DNA of 64,000 nt from Nocardia concava NBRC 100430 (GTDB lineage Bacteria; Actinomycetota; Actinomycetes; Mycobacteriales; Mycobacteriaceae): assembly GCF_000308815.1 (NCBI RefSeq), contig NZ_BAFX01000133.1, positions 1-64,000 on the forward strand. Reading direction: 5' to 3'. This document shows, in pieces, positions 24,123 to 32,551 of this stretch. The notes beneath the pieces are model-generated. The model made no database searches. It was given only the letters and a program-made list of their open reading frames with translations, and had not been told where the DNA came from. A program made the translations under genes and the position numbers. The number at the start of each line of letters is the position of its first letter. Position 1 is the stretch's first letter.

Positions 24123-25064
24123 GTGATAGCTGACGCAGCAACGGATCTGGTGCTCGCCGTGGACGTCGGGGGCGGCACCACGAAGGGCGAGATCACCGAC
24201 GTCGACGGAGTCGTGCTGTGTGCGGCGACCGTCGAGACGCCCCACGGTGAGGCCGCGTTCGAGGCGATCGAGGCGTTGGGCACGGGGCTGTTGGAGCAGC
24301 TGGCGGTGGATCAGCGTGATCGGGTCGTGCGGGCCGCGGTGATCCTGCCCGGGCTGGTCGATCCGGAGCGATCCATCGCCGTGTTCAGCAGCAACCTCGG
24401 CTGGCGGAATGTGAAGGTGGGCAGCCGGTTCGCGGATCGGTGGGGCATGCCGGTGCTGATCGATCACGATGTGACCGTCGCCGGGTGGGCGGAGTGGCGC
24501 TACGGTGCGGGGCGCGGCGTCGACGACGTGTGCGTTCTCGTCCTGGGGACCGGGATCAGCGGAATCCTTTCCGTGGGTGGGCGATTGGTGCGGGCGCCCG
24601 CCGGGGCGGCCGGTGGCGCGCAGGCCGGGGAGTACGGGCATATCCCGGTGCGGTATCGCGATGGGCTGCCTTGCCCGTGCGGCAATACCGGCTGCGTCGA
24701 GACCGTCGCCTCGGGTCCGGCCATCGCCCGCGCCTACGCAGCCCGTACCGGACGTGAAATCACCGGTGCCGATGTGGTTTTCGCGGCCATCGCTACCGAC
24801 CCCGAGGCTCGCACGGTCATCGATGATGCGGTCGACGCCCTGGCCGCGGGACTGCTCGGCGTCATTCACGCCAGCTGCCCGGAACTGATCGTCATCGGCG
24901 GCGGGCTGGCCCGTGCGGGCACCGTTCTCACCGAGGCCCTGCATGCCCGCCTCGCCGAGTTGCTGCGAGTGGCTCCCGTCCCCCGGATAGTGCTGGGCGA
25001 GTTCGGCATTCGAGCGGGCCTGATCGGCGCGGCCCATCTGGCCAGATCGGGGTCGCTGCGGTGA
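24123..25064 (+). CDS. ROK-family sugar kinase
   Basis: A 313-residue ROK kinase. The ATP phosphate loop is LAVDVGGGTTKGEITD near residue 15, the catalytic Asp lies in VLIDHDVTVAG near residue 118, and the zinc site is GEYGHIPV plus CPCGNTGCVETVAS near residue 185. It should phosphorylate the imported N-acetylhexosamine at O-6 in the cytoplasm. The GTG start follows the SIS gene by nine bases; its stop overlaps the next start as GTGA. In this setting it is the expected N-acetylgalactosamine or N-acetylglucosamine kinase. Confidence 0.9.
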   Translation: MIADAATDLVLAVDVGGGTTKGEITDVDGVVLCAATVETPHGEAAFEAIEALGTGLLEQLAVDQRDRVVRAAVILPGLVDPERSIAVFSSNLGWRNVKVGSRFADRWGMPVLIDHDVTVAGWAEWRYGAGRGVDDVCVLVLGTGISGILSVGGRLVRAPAGAAGGAQAGEYGHIPVRYRDGLPCPCGNTGCVETVASGPAIARAYAARTGREITGADVVFAAIATDPEARTVIDDAVDALAAGLLGVIHASCPELIVIGGGLARAGTVLTEALHARLAELLRVAPVPRIVLGEFGIRAGLIGAAHLARSGSLR

Positions 25065-26212
25065 AGCGCGGGCTCGAGCTACGCGGCCGGGTGGTGACTC
25101 GCTCCGGGGTGCTGGAGGACGCCGTGGTCACCGTGCAGGGCGAGCGCGTCGCCTCGGTGCGACTGGCGACCGAATGGGCCACGGCCTACCGGGAATTGCC
25201 TCCCGAGTACGCGGGAACGGTGATTCCGGGACTCGTCGACATCCACACGCACGGCGGATTCGGTCATCGGTTCGACACGGAGGATCCGGCGGAGGCTCGC
25301 GCCGCCGCGGCCTTCCATCACCGGAACGGCTCGACCAGCGTGCTCGCCAGCATCGTGACGGCCGCGCCCGACGCTATGGTGGCCCAGGTCGGCACCCTAC
25401 GAAACCTGGTCGCCGACGGCGTGCTCGCCGGAATACACGTCGAAGGCCCGTTTCTCTCCCACATACGTTGTGGCGCACACAATCTCGACTATCTGACAGA
25501 CCCGGATACCGCCCTCATCGATCGCCTCCTGCGCGCCGCCGGCGGACGGCTGCGGGTGATGACCCTCGCTCCCGAGCGTTCCGGTTTCGACACCGCCGCC
25601 AAACAACTCGCCGATGGCGGCGTGGTGGTCGCCGTCGGCCACAGCGATTCGACCTTCGCCCGCTTCCGGTCGGCGCTGAGCCCCGAGGGCTGCGGCACCC
25701 TGGTCACGCATCTGGCCAATGGCATGCCGCCGCTGCATCATCGCGAGCCCGGTCCGGTGGCGGCGGCCCTGGTCGCGGCGGCGCACCGGCACGCGTTCGT
25801 GGAACTCATCGGTGACGGCGTGCACGTCGATTCCGGTTTCGGCGCATTGGTTTTCGCGGCCGCCCCGGGGCGCGTCGCACTGGTCACCGATGCCATGCAG
25901 GCCGCGGGCATGCCGGACGGCGAGTATCGCCTGGGCCCGCAGACGGTCACCGTCACCGAGGGCGTGGCGCGAGCGCCCGGCGGCTCGCTCGCGGGCGGCA
26001 CCTCGACTCTGCTGCAGGGTCTGCGCTGGGCGATCCGGGAGTGCGGCGTACCCCTGGCGGAGGCCGTCGCCGCGGTCACCGCGACACCCGCCGACGCGGC
26101 CGGACTCGACGAGGTCGGCGACCTGCGCCCCGGCATGTACGCCGACGCCGTGGTCCTCGACGACGAACTCACCCTGCGACGCGTACTGAGACGAGGACGG
26201 TGGCTGGCGTGA
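25061..26212 (+). CDS. nagA: N-acetylhexosamine-6-phosphate deacetylase (NagA/AgaA type)
   Basis: A 383-residue amidohydrolase. Metal and active-site motifs are in order: GLVDIHTHGGFGHRF near residue 60, GIHVEGPFLS near 127, VAVGHSDSTFARF near 190, THLANGMPPLHHREPG near 215 and the catalytic Asp in ALVTDAMQAAGMPDG near 275. It removes acetate from GlcNAc-6-P or GalNAc-6-P. The gene overlaps its neighbours by four bases on each side. Whether it is NagA or the GalNAc-specific AgaA cannot be read from these motifs; the tagatose-type enzymes downstream favour AgaA. The symbol names the family only. Confidence 0.88.
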   Translation: MKRGLELRGRVVTRSGVLEDAVVTVQGERVASVRLATEWATAYRELPPEYAGTVIPGLVDIHTHGGFGHRFDTEDPAEARAAAAFHHRNGSTSVLASIVTAAPDAMVAQVGTLRNLVADGVLAGIHVEGPFLSHIRCGAHNLDYLTDPDTALIDRLLRAAGGRLRVMTLAPERSGFDTAAKQLADGGVVVAVGHSDSTFARFRSALSPEGCGTLVTHLANGMPPLHHREPGPVAAALVAAAHRHAFVELIGDGVHVDSGFGALVFAAAPGRVALVTDAMQAAGMPDGEYRLGPQTVTVTEGVARAPGGSLAGGTSTLLQGLRWAIRECGVPLAEAVAAVTATPADAAGLDEVGDLRPGMYADAVVLDDELTLRRVLRRGRWLA

Positions 26213-27159
26213 TCCTCACCGTGACCATGAATCCCGCCTACGACATGACCTACCGCCTGGAACGCCTCGAACGCGGGCGCGCGCAACGGGTGCTGTCGGT
26301 CGAACAACGGCTGGGCGGCAAGGGCATCAATGTCACGCGCATCCTGGGCCAGCTCGGCAGCTCGACCTGCGCCACCGGATTCGCCGACCATCAGTTCGCG
26401 GCCGCGGCCGCCGCGGAGTTTCCCGCCGACTTCGTGCCTGCGCTGCCGTGGGTGCGGCGCACGGTGGTGATCAGCGAATCCCGCGACGGCACCGCGACCG
26501 GACTGTGGGAGCCCGGCGCGTACGTGCACGAATTGCACGCCGTCGACCGGCTGCGGGATCGCATCGAATTCCTGCTGCCCGACCTGCGTGGCCTGGTCGT
26601 CTCCGGTTCGCTGCCCGGCGGAGTCGACGAGACTGTCCCCGCCGAATTGGCGCGCGCCGCCGTCGCGGCGGGTGTCCCGACCGTGTGCGATGTCGACGGT
26701 CCCGCGCTGAAGGCCGCGGCCACGGTTCCGGGCATTGTTCTCATGCCCAATCAGGATGAGCTGGAACGCCTCACCGGCATTGTCGCCGAACGCCCCGACG
26801 CCGTCGTTGCCGCCGCCATCCCGTTGCTCGAAGCGGGGGTCCGCGCCGTGATCGCCACCCGCGGCGCGGACGGCATGGTGGCCGTGACCGAGTCGGGTGC
26901 CTGGTCGGCCACCCTGCCGGAACCCTTGGCGGGCAATCCGACCGGCGCGGGTGACGCGGCCACGGCGGCGGTGATCCGCGCCCTGGCCACCGACCGCGCC
27001 CCGGACTGGCCGATGGTGCTGACCGAGGCGGTCGCGACCTCCGCCGCGGCCGTCGTCATCCCCGTCGCGGGCGAGATCGACCTGACCCTGCGCGAACGCC
27101 TCACCCCGAGCGTCCGCGTCACCGCGCTCGACGCGCCGGCCCTGGAGTATCGCGAGTGA
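26209..27159 (+). CDS. PfkB-family hexose-phosphate kinase (tagatose-6-P / fructose-1-P type)
   Basis: A 316-residue sugar kinase of the 1-phosphofructokinase family. Motifs: the NPxxD pair in TVTMNPAYDMTYRL, the phosphate-binding GGKGINVTRILGQLGS near residue 38, LVVSGSLPGGVDETV near 130, LMPNQDELERLTG near 180, and the catalytic PTGAGDAATAAV near 245. Members include FruK, LacC and AgaZ-like kinases. With an adjacent class II aldolase and the hexosamine enzymes, tagatose-6-phosphate kinase is the best guess. The GTG start overlaps the deacetylase stop as GTGA. Confidence 0.88.
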   Translation: MILTVTMNPAYDMTYRLERLERGRAQRVLSVEQRLGGKGINVTRILGQLGSSTCATGFADHQFAAAAAAEFPADFVPALPWVRRTVVISESRDGTATGLWEPGAYVHELHAVDRLRDRIEFLLPDLRGLVVSGSLPGGVDETVPAELARAAVAAGVPTVCDVDGPALKAAATVPGIVLMPNQDELERLTGIVAERPDAVVAAAIPLLEAGVRAVIATRGADGMVAVTESGAWSATLPEPLAGNPTGAGDAATAAVIRALATDRAPDWPMVLTEAVATSAAAVVIPVAGEIDLTLRERLTPSVRVTALDAPALEYRE

Positions 27160-27986
27160 CGCTGTTCCCCATGCCCGAACTCCTCGCCGCCGCCCGTCCC
27201 GGCGGGCTGGGGGCGTTCAATGTCATCACGCTGGAGCATGCCGAAGCCATCGCCGCGGCTGCCACGTCCGCGAATCGACCTGCGGTGCTCCAGATTTCGG
27301 AGAACACCGTCCACTACCACGGCGGCCTGAAGCCCCTCGCCCGCGCCTGCCTGCAACTGGCCGCCGACAGCCCCACCGCCCTGGCCGTCCATCTGGACCA
27401 CGCCACCTCCCGCGAATTGATCACGGAGGCAGTGGAACTCGGCATCACCTCGGTCATGTACGACGGCTCGACTCTCGACTACGCGCGCAATGTCGAATCC
27501 ACCGCGGCCATCACGCGTTGGTGCCATGACCGGGGTGTCCACGTCGAAGCCGAACTCGGCGCGATCGGCGGCAAGGACGGCGCGCACGCGCCGGGCGTCC
27601 GCACCGATCCCGACGAGGCGGCCGCGTTCGTCTCCGCGACCGCCGTCGACGCCCTCGCCGTGGCCGTGGGCTCCTCCCACGCCATGCACACCCGCGACGC
27701 CCGCCTCGACAACGAGTTGATCGCGCGACTATCGGCGAAACTGCCTGTCCCCCTGGTTCTTCACGGCTCCTCGGGCGTCTCCGACGACGGCCTGCGCTCG
27801 GCCGTCCACCACGGCATGGCGAAGATCAATATCGCGACCAGGCTGAATATCGGCCTCACCGAGGCGATCCGAACCGCCCTCGCGAGCCAGCCCGAGCTGT
27901 CCGACCCGCGCAAGTATCTCGGCCCGGGACGAGCCGCCATACAACGCGAGGTCGAGCATTTCCTGGAAGTCCTCCGCGGCCATTGA
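27156..27986 (+). CDS. Class II tagatose/fructose-bisphosphate aldolase (GatY/KbaY-like)
   Basis: A 276-residue zinc aldolase. LAVHLDHATSRELI near residue 80 gives a catalytic Asp and a zinc His, HVEAELGAIGGKDGAH near 130 the loop with Glu, AVAVGSSHAMH near 170 and LVLHGSSGVSDDGLR near 200 the other metal histidines, and KINIATRLN the phosphate site. It splits a ketose-1,6-bisphosphate into DHAP and glyceraldehyde-3-phosphate. Length and motifs are those of the GatY/KbaY group rather than long FbaA. Last gene of the coupled enzyme operon (GTGA overlap with the kinase). Confidence 0.9.
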   Translation: MTLFPMPELLAAARPGGLGAFNVITLEHAEAIAAAATSANRPAVLQISENTVHYHGGLKPLARACLQLAADSPTALAVHLDHATSRELITEAVELGITSVMYDGSTLDYARNVESTAAITRWCHDRGVHVEAELGAIGGKDGAHAPGVRTDPDEAAAFVSATAVDALAVAVGSSHAMHTRDARLDNELIARLSAKLPVPLVLHGSSGVSDDGLRSAVHHGMAKINIATRLNIGLTEAIRTALASQPELSDPRKYLGPGRAAIQREVEHFLEVLRGH

Positions 27987-28003
27987 ATGGCAAGATCAAC
28001 TCC

Positions 28004-28684
28004 GTGAGCGATATCGCGCTGGTGACCGGCGGCAACCGCGGAATCGGCAGGGAGGTCTGCCGACAACTGGCCGAGCGCGGCTTCACCGTGCTCCTGACCG
28101 CCCGATCCGAGGATGCCGCGAAGACCGCCGCGGCGGAGATCGGCGCGCTGCCCTTGCAACTGGATGTCACCGACAACGCGAGCGTGCAGGCGGCCGCCGA
28201 AGCCGTCCAGCGCCAACACGGCCGCCTGGACGTGCTGATCAACAATGCCGCAATCACTTACGACACCTGGCAGCGCGCCGCGACCGCCGACCTGGCTGTC
28301 GTCCACGAGGCCGCCGAAACCAACCTCTACGGCCCCTGGCGCATGGTCCAGGCCTTCCTCCCGCTACTCCGCAAGAGCGCCCACCCCCGCATAGTGAATG
28401 TCTCCAGCGAGGCGGCCTCTCTCACCAGCATGGGCGCGGGCACCCCCGCCTACAACACCACCAAGGTCGCCCTCAACGCCCTGACCCGCATGCTCGCCGC
28501 CGAACTACGCCCGGACCGCATCCTGGTCAACTCCATCTGCCCCGGCTGGGTGGCCACCGACATGGGCGGCCCCGGCGGACGACCGGTCGCCGAGGGCGCG
28601 GCCGGAATCGTCTGGGCCGCAACCCTCCCCGACTCCGGCCCCACCGGCGGCTTCTTCCGCGACGGCCAGCCCCTCCCCTGGTAA
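28004..28684 (+). CDS. Short-chain dehydrogenase/reductase
   Basis: A 226-residue classical SDR. The cofactor loop is VTGGNRGIGREV near residue 10, the structural DVLINNAAITYD near 75, the catalytic Ser in IVNVSSEAASL near 133, and the YxxxK pair in AYNTTKVALNAL near 150. ARSEDAAK in the second strand suggests NADP preference. The substrate is unknown. The start is open: TTG 27983 overlaps the aldolase stop, while GTG 28004 puts the first strand at the usual place and was chosen. Possibly the tail of the aldolase transcript. Confidence 0.88.
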   Translation: MSDIALVTGGNRGIGREVCRQLAERGFTVLLTARSEDAAKTAAAEIGALPLQLDVTDNASVQAAAEAVQRQHGRLDVLINNAAITYDTWQRAATADLAVVHEAAETNLYGPWRMVQAFLPLLRKSAHPRIVNVSSEAASLTSMGAGTPAYNTTKVALNALTRMLAAELRPDRILVNSICPGWVATDMGGPGGRPVAEGAAGIVWAATLPDSGPTGGFFRDGQPLPW

Positions 28685-28712
28685 CGAATTCCCGAGCACC
28701 ACAGGAGTTTCC

Positions 28713-29327
28713 ATGAAGTACCTCGTTATCGGCGGCACCGGTCGAACCGGCCGACTGGCCGTCGAACTACTACGCGCAGAGGGCCATGAGGCGGTGGTGG
28801 GCACCCGTCGTCCGCGAGACGGCCACAGCATCGCGGTCGACCTCGCGAATCAACCGGACCCCCACTTGCTGGATGGGTTCGACGGCGTCATGGTCTCGGT
28901 CGAACCACCCGTCGATGACGCGGGAGCCGATGCGGTCATGAACAAAGGCGTTGCCGGGCTGGCCGAATTGGCTGCCGCACAAAAGATCCCGGTCGTTCTC
29001 GTCTCTCAGATCTACATCACCCGCGCCTCGGAGCACCCCGACATGGCCGGCATCATCAACGCGCGCGGGGCTGGCGAGAGGGCTCTCCGACACAGCGGAG
29101 CGCCGTACGCGATCGTCCGGCCCAGCTGGCTGACCAATTCGGCCGCCAGCGGGGCTCGACTCGAACAAGGAGATCGGGGTGACGGCCAAGTCAGTCGCGA
29201 AACCGTGGCCCGGGCCGCGGTGGCGGCGCTTCTTCATTCCGAATCCCATGGCAAGACATTCGAGCTCTACGATGCGCCGAAGGCCGTCGACTGGGGGTCC
29301 GCATTCTCCGCATTGATGCCCGACTGA
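28713..29327 (+). CDS. NAD(P)-binding atypical SDR (NmrA/SDR5-like)
   Basis: A 204-residue protein with the Rossmann start MKYLVIGGTGRTGRLAVELL and the short atypical-SDR layout: VVGTRRPRDGHSIAVDL, then VVLVSQIYITRASEHP in place of a Ser-Tyr-Lys triad, and YAIVRPSWLTNSA near residue 133. Proteins of this group act as NADP-linked reductases or redox sensors; none of the catalytic tyrosine motifs is evident, so activity is uncertain. A clear CAGGAG precedes ATG 28713. It follows the SDR gene by 28 bases. Confidence 0.82.
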   Translation: MKYLVIGGTGRTGRLAVELLRAEGHEAVVGTRRPRDGHSIAVDLANQPDPHLLDGFDGVMVSVEPPVDDAGADAVMNKGVAGLAELAAAQKIPVVLVSQIYITRASEHPDMAGIINARGAGERALRHSGAPYAIVRPSWLTNSAASGARLEQGDRGDGQVSRETVARAAVAALLHSESHGKTFELYDAPKAVDWGSAFSALMPD

Positions 29328-29386
29328 ATTCTCGAATTACGTTGTAATACAGGACATTTCGGGTTCCCAGGGGATCTGCGTGGGCG

Positions 29387-29392
29387 TAGAAT
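29387..29392 (+). promoter_or_regulatory. -10 box TAGAAT before the DUF222/HNH gene
   Basis: TAGAAT, six bases, then ATG 29399: leaderless spacing, with no ribosome site. Confidence 0.5.
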
Positions 29393-29398
29393 TAGCAC

Positions 29399-30850
29399 AT
29401 GGGTTCGAAAGGAGTGACATTCGAGGGCTGCGGCCTCACCGACATGGTGACCGCGGTACAGGCCTTCGCCGACCGCATCCTGGGCGGCGAGCTGACAGCG
29501 TTCTCCGACGAGGAGATCGTGGAGATGATGCAGCAGGTCGAGACCAGCAAACGGCGATTGTCGTCGCTGGATTCGAAACTGATCATCGAGGCGACCGATC
29601 GCTCGCTGCCCGAAACCTCCGGTGCCGGAAGCCCGGTGGCGTTCCTGCGTCACACCCTGCACTTGACCCGCCACGACGCCTCCACCCGCATCAAGATCGC
29701 TGCGCAGGTCGGGGAATTCCACCAGGCGAACGGACGCCTCGCGCCGCCGGTGCTGGAAGTGACCGCGGAAGCCTATGAGGCAGGCGATATCTCGCGTGAT
29801 CATGTCCGCAACATCGTCGACGTGATGAACCATCTGCCCGCCGATGTGCCGGTCGAAACCCGTGCGGAGACCGAGCAGATCCTGGTCAACTACTGCTGCG
29901 AGGGCTGGCCTGATGACCTGCCCCGCATGGGCCGGGAAATCCTGGCTCGGTTGGATCCGGAAGGGACGGTGGTCAGTGACGCTGATCGTCACCGTCGTCG
30001 CGGAATCAAGGTGGGCCGCCCGGGTATTGACGGGATGTCTTGGATCGAGGGGTGGATCACCCCGCAGTTGCGGGCGTTGTTGGATGCGTTCTTCGCCAAG
30101 TACGCCCGCCCCGGCATGTGCAACAGCGACGACGCCGACAGCCCGCACGTGTCGGATGCTTTGATCGACTCGAAGGTGTTGGACGCGGCCGCGCGCCGCG
30201 ACCGCCGTGATGCCGGGCAGCGGGTGCATGATGCGTTCATCGCCCTGTTGCAGCCCGATTTGGATCTGCGCAAGCTCGGCTCCCATCGCGGCATGCCGGT
30301 GCAGGTGACGTTGCAGATGAATCTGGCGGATTTGGAGCGGGGTTCGGGTCTGGCGACCACCGCCTCCGGTGTGCAGCTGTCGATCAACGAAGCGTTGAAG
30401 ATGGCGGGCGGTACTCGTCCGGTGTTGATCGTGAACGATGACAAGGGGATTCCGCTGTACCTGGGTTACGGGCAGCGCATCGCGTCCTGCGGGCAGCGGT
30501 GGGGATTGCTGGCGCGTGATCGTGGCTGCACCTTCCCGGGCTGCGATGCTCCGGCGGATATGTGCGCCGCGCACCACGTCACCGACTGGGTCAAGGGCGG
30601 GCCGACCGATCTGGACAACCTCGCCTTGGTCTGCGATCACCACCACGCGTTGGTGAACGACAGCGTGAACGGCTGGAAGACGGTGATGTTGGGTAAGGGG
30701 TCCGAGCATCGCGGGCGGATCGGGTGGATCGCGCCGAAGGCGTTGGATCCGAGCGGTGTTGCTCGAGTCAACGAGAAACATCACGCGGGGCAGGTGGTCG
30801 CCGGTGCGGTGGAGTCCAGTTGCCGGGAGTGGGGTTCAACGGCTGCGTGA
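29399..30850 (+). CDS. DUF222 / HNH endonuclease protein of the 13E12 repeat family
   Basis: A 483-residue protein. Residues ~20-330 form the helical DUF222 region (MMQQVETSKRRLSSLDSKLI, then DASTRIKIAAQVGEFH), and the C-terminus holds an HNH nuclease: DRGCTFPGCDAPADMCAAHH with a CxxC zinc pair, then VTDWVKGGPTDLDNLALVCD with DHHHALV. These proteins occur in many copies in mycobacteria, Nocardia and relatives; their target and role are unproven, and some appear mobile. I see no terminal repeats, integrase or target duplication here. Codon use is like its neighbours. It appears to be transcribed alone and leaderless. Confidence 0.9.
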   Translation: MGSKGVTFEGCGLTDMVTAVQAFADRILGGELTAFSDEEIVEMMQQVETSKRRLSSLDSKLIIEATDRSLPETSGAGSPVAFLRHTLHLTRHDASTRIKIAAQVGEFHQANGRLAPPVLEVTAEAYEAGDISRDHVRNIVDVMNHLPADVPVETRAETEQILVNYCCEGWPDDLPRMGREILARLDPEGTVVSDADRHRRRGIKVGRPGIDGMSWIEGWITPQLRALLDAFFAKYARPGMCNSDDADSPHVSDALIDSKVLDAAARRDRRDAGQRVHDAFIALLQPDLDLRKLGSHRGMPVQVTLQMNLADLERGSGLATTASGVQLSINEALKMAGGTRPVLIVNDDKGIPLYLGYGQRIASCGQRWGLLARDRGCTFPGCDAPADMCAAHHVTDWVKGGPTDLDNLALVCDHHHALVNDSVNGWKTVMLGKGSEHRGRIGWIAPKALDPSGVARVNEKHHAGQVVAGAVESSCREWGSTAA

Positions 30851-31325
30851 GGCCCGGCTGCTCGTCTACGTCTGGTGTGCGCAGGGACGGGGAAGTGTGG
30901 TCACCTCGCCTGCCCTACCGGACTTGGGCTGACGCCGGGTTGGGAGCCGCCCCCGCCGATCCCGGCCCACGGACTGCACGGATCACCTTCACGAGACAAC
31001 AGAACAAGAACCAAAACCCCAAGCACCAGTGATCATTGACAACTCCACAGGGTTTCTCACCCCGTCTTTTCGTCGAGCGGCACATCCTGGAGGGCCTTTG
31101 TCCGGTTCCTCCCTAATCCGGCCTCCAAAATGTGCCGCTCGATGACAGCAACCGGGCGAATCGGACACGCTGTGGGCGTCTTTGAGTGTTCTTCCCCGGG
31201 CCGCTGCGCGCCCGAGCCTCGAGGAGGCTGGTCCCGCCACCGAGGCGCCCAACCCAGCCCCCTCCCCACCCCTCCTCCTGGCGTCTTTTGTCTTTGTTTC
31301 TCTTCTCTCTTTATCTTTTCTTCTT
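30851..31325. other. 475-base region without a gene
   Basis: It holds the inverted repeat at 31073-31142 and most of the pyrimidine-rich tract that begins near 31245. Short frames here have no ribosome site or recognisable content. I see no RNA gene. Confidence 0.6.
31073..31142 (+). repeat. Long inverted repeat TCGAGCGGCACAT...ATGTGCCGCTCGA
   Basis: Arms of 22 bases (31073-31094 and 31121-31142) match at 19 positions; the outer 13 are perfect. The loop is about 26 bases. It lies 223 bases after the DUF222 gene in non-coding sequence. It could be a terminator for converging genes or a dispersed palindromic repeat. Confidence 0.6.
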
Positions 31326-31347
31326 TTATCTCTTGTCTTTCGTCTTC
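31245..31347. other. Pyrimidine-rich, low-GC tract
   Basis: About 100 bases that are strongly C/T on the plus strand, first C-rich and then T/C-rich from 31282, with only a few purines. It covers the last residues of the P450 gene and its 3' flank, so on that transcript it is a purine-rich run. It contrasts sharply with the surrounding GC-rich DNA. Confidence 0.6.
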
Positions 31348-32531
31348 AACCGGACCGGCAGTCGCTTCATCGCATGGATGACCGCATTGGGGTACCAGCG
31401 CAACTCGGAGTCATCCACTGCCAGCTCGATCTCCGGGAATCGTTGCAGCAGTTGAGCGAAGGCAATGCGGGCTTCCAGGCGAGCCAACGGGGCACCGACG
31501 CAGTAGTGGATACCGTGTCCGAAGCCCAGATGGCCGACACGGTCCGCGGTGAAGTCGAGCCGGTGCGGTTCGGTGAACTGGCGCGGATCACGGTTGCCCG
31601 CCGCCAAAGCGACCAACACCAGTTCGCCTTCGGGAATGACGGTGTCGCCCACAGTGATCGGCTCGCTGGTGAATCGCATCGTGGCCATGTCGACCGGGCC
31701 GTCGAAGCGGAGGAATTCCTCCACGGCGGCGGGGATCAGGTCGGGGTTCGCGCACAGTTGTTCCAGGCGCGGCCGGTCTCGCAGCAGCGCCAGCATGCCG
31801 TTGCCGATCAGATTCACCGTGGTCTCGTGCCCGGCGACCAGCAACAGCAACGCCATCCCGATGAGCTCGCCCTCGTCCAGCCGCGCATCCACGTCGTTGA
31901 CCAGCGCCGACAGCATGTCCTCGCCTGGCTCGTCACGCTTGTGGCGCAACATCTTCCGCAGGAAGGCCACCATCTCGCCGTGCGCCTTGACCCGGTCCAC
32001 GTCCGGCTCGAGCGTCCCGACCAGCGCCTTGGTCCACTCCCGGAACGTCCCGCGATCCGCGATGTCGACATCCAGTAGATGGCAGATCACCGTGACCGGC
32101 AGCGGCACTGCGAAGGCCTGGAGCAGATCCACCTCGTCCTGCTCGGCCATCGCGTCGAGGAGTTCCCCGGCGGTCCGCTCGATCACCCCGCGCAATGCCG
32201 CCACTCGCCGCGCGGTGAAGGCCTGCGACACCGCCTTGCGCAATCGGGTGTGATCCGGCGGATCGGCATTGAGCATGTGCCGCAAGCCATCGTGGGTTCG
32301 CGGTCCGTCCCAATTCCCGCCGTACTTGCGCTCGATCACCGCTTCGAGGCGGTCGATGTCCTTGCACAGTCGGGGATCCGCGAGGGCTGCCCGCGCTTCC
32401 TCGTAGCCGATGATGACCCACCGGTCCACGCCGTCGCCGAAGTGCACCCGGTGCACCGGTCCCTCGTCGTGCCAAAGCCGGTAGTACGCATGCGGATTGG
32501 CGAAGAAATGATCGCCGAGCAGCTCGGTCAC
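31326..32531 (-). CDS. Cytochrome P450, soluble class I type
   Basis: A 401-residue P450 of the usual bacterial length. Motifs: NADPPDHTRLRKAVSQAFTA of the C-helix region, LLLVAGHETTVNLIGNGM in the I-helix near residue 240, FLRFDGPVDMATMRFTSEP after the K-helix, and the haem loop LGFGHGIHYCVGAPLARLEA near residue 345. It resembles CYP107-type hydroxylases; the substrate is unknown. The start at GTG 32531 is supported by a TACCGT box seven bases upstream. The frame continues upstream without P450 content. The Lys-rich end (KTKDKR) lies in the pyrimidine tract. It follows a DJ-1 protein by 20 bases. Confidence 0.9.
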   Translation of the reverse strand: MTELLGDHFFANPHAYYRLWHDEGPVHRVHFGDGVDRWVIIGYEEARAALADPRLCKDIDRLEAVIERKYGGNWDGPRTHDGLRHMLNADPPDHTRLRKAVSQAFTARRVAALRGVIERTAGELLDAMAEQDEVDLLQAFAVPLPVTVICHLLDVDIADRGTFREWTKALVGTLEPDVDRVKAHGEMVAFLRKMLRHKRDEPGEDMLSALVNDVDARLDEGELIGMALLLLVAGHETTVNLIGNGMLALLRDRPRLEQLCANPDLIPAAVEEFLRFDGPVDMATMRFTSEPITVGDTVIPEGELVLVALAAGNRDPRQFTEPHRLDFTADRVGHLGFGHGIHYCVGAPLARLEARIAFAQLLQRFPEIELAVDDSELRWYPNAVIHAMKRLPVRLKTKDKR

Positions 32532-32551
32532 CCTTCCGACGGTACGGGAAT

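Noticed and set aside
29399..31142. DUF222/HNH gene plus inverted repeat as an insertion element
   Set aside because: No matching inverted repeat at the other end and no target duplication; only the downstream hairpin is present.
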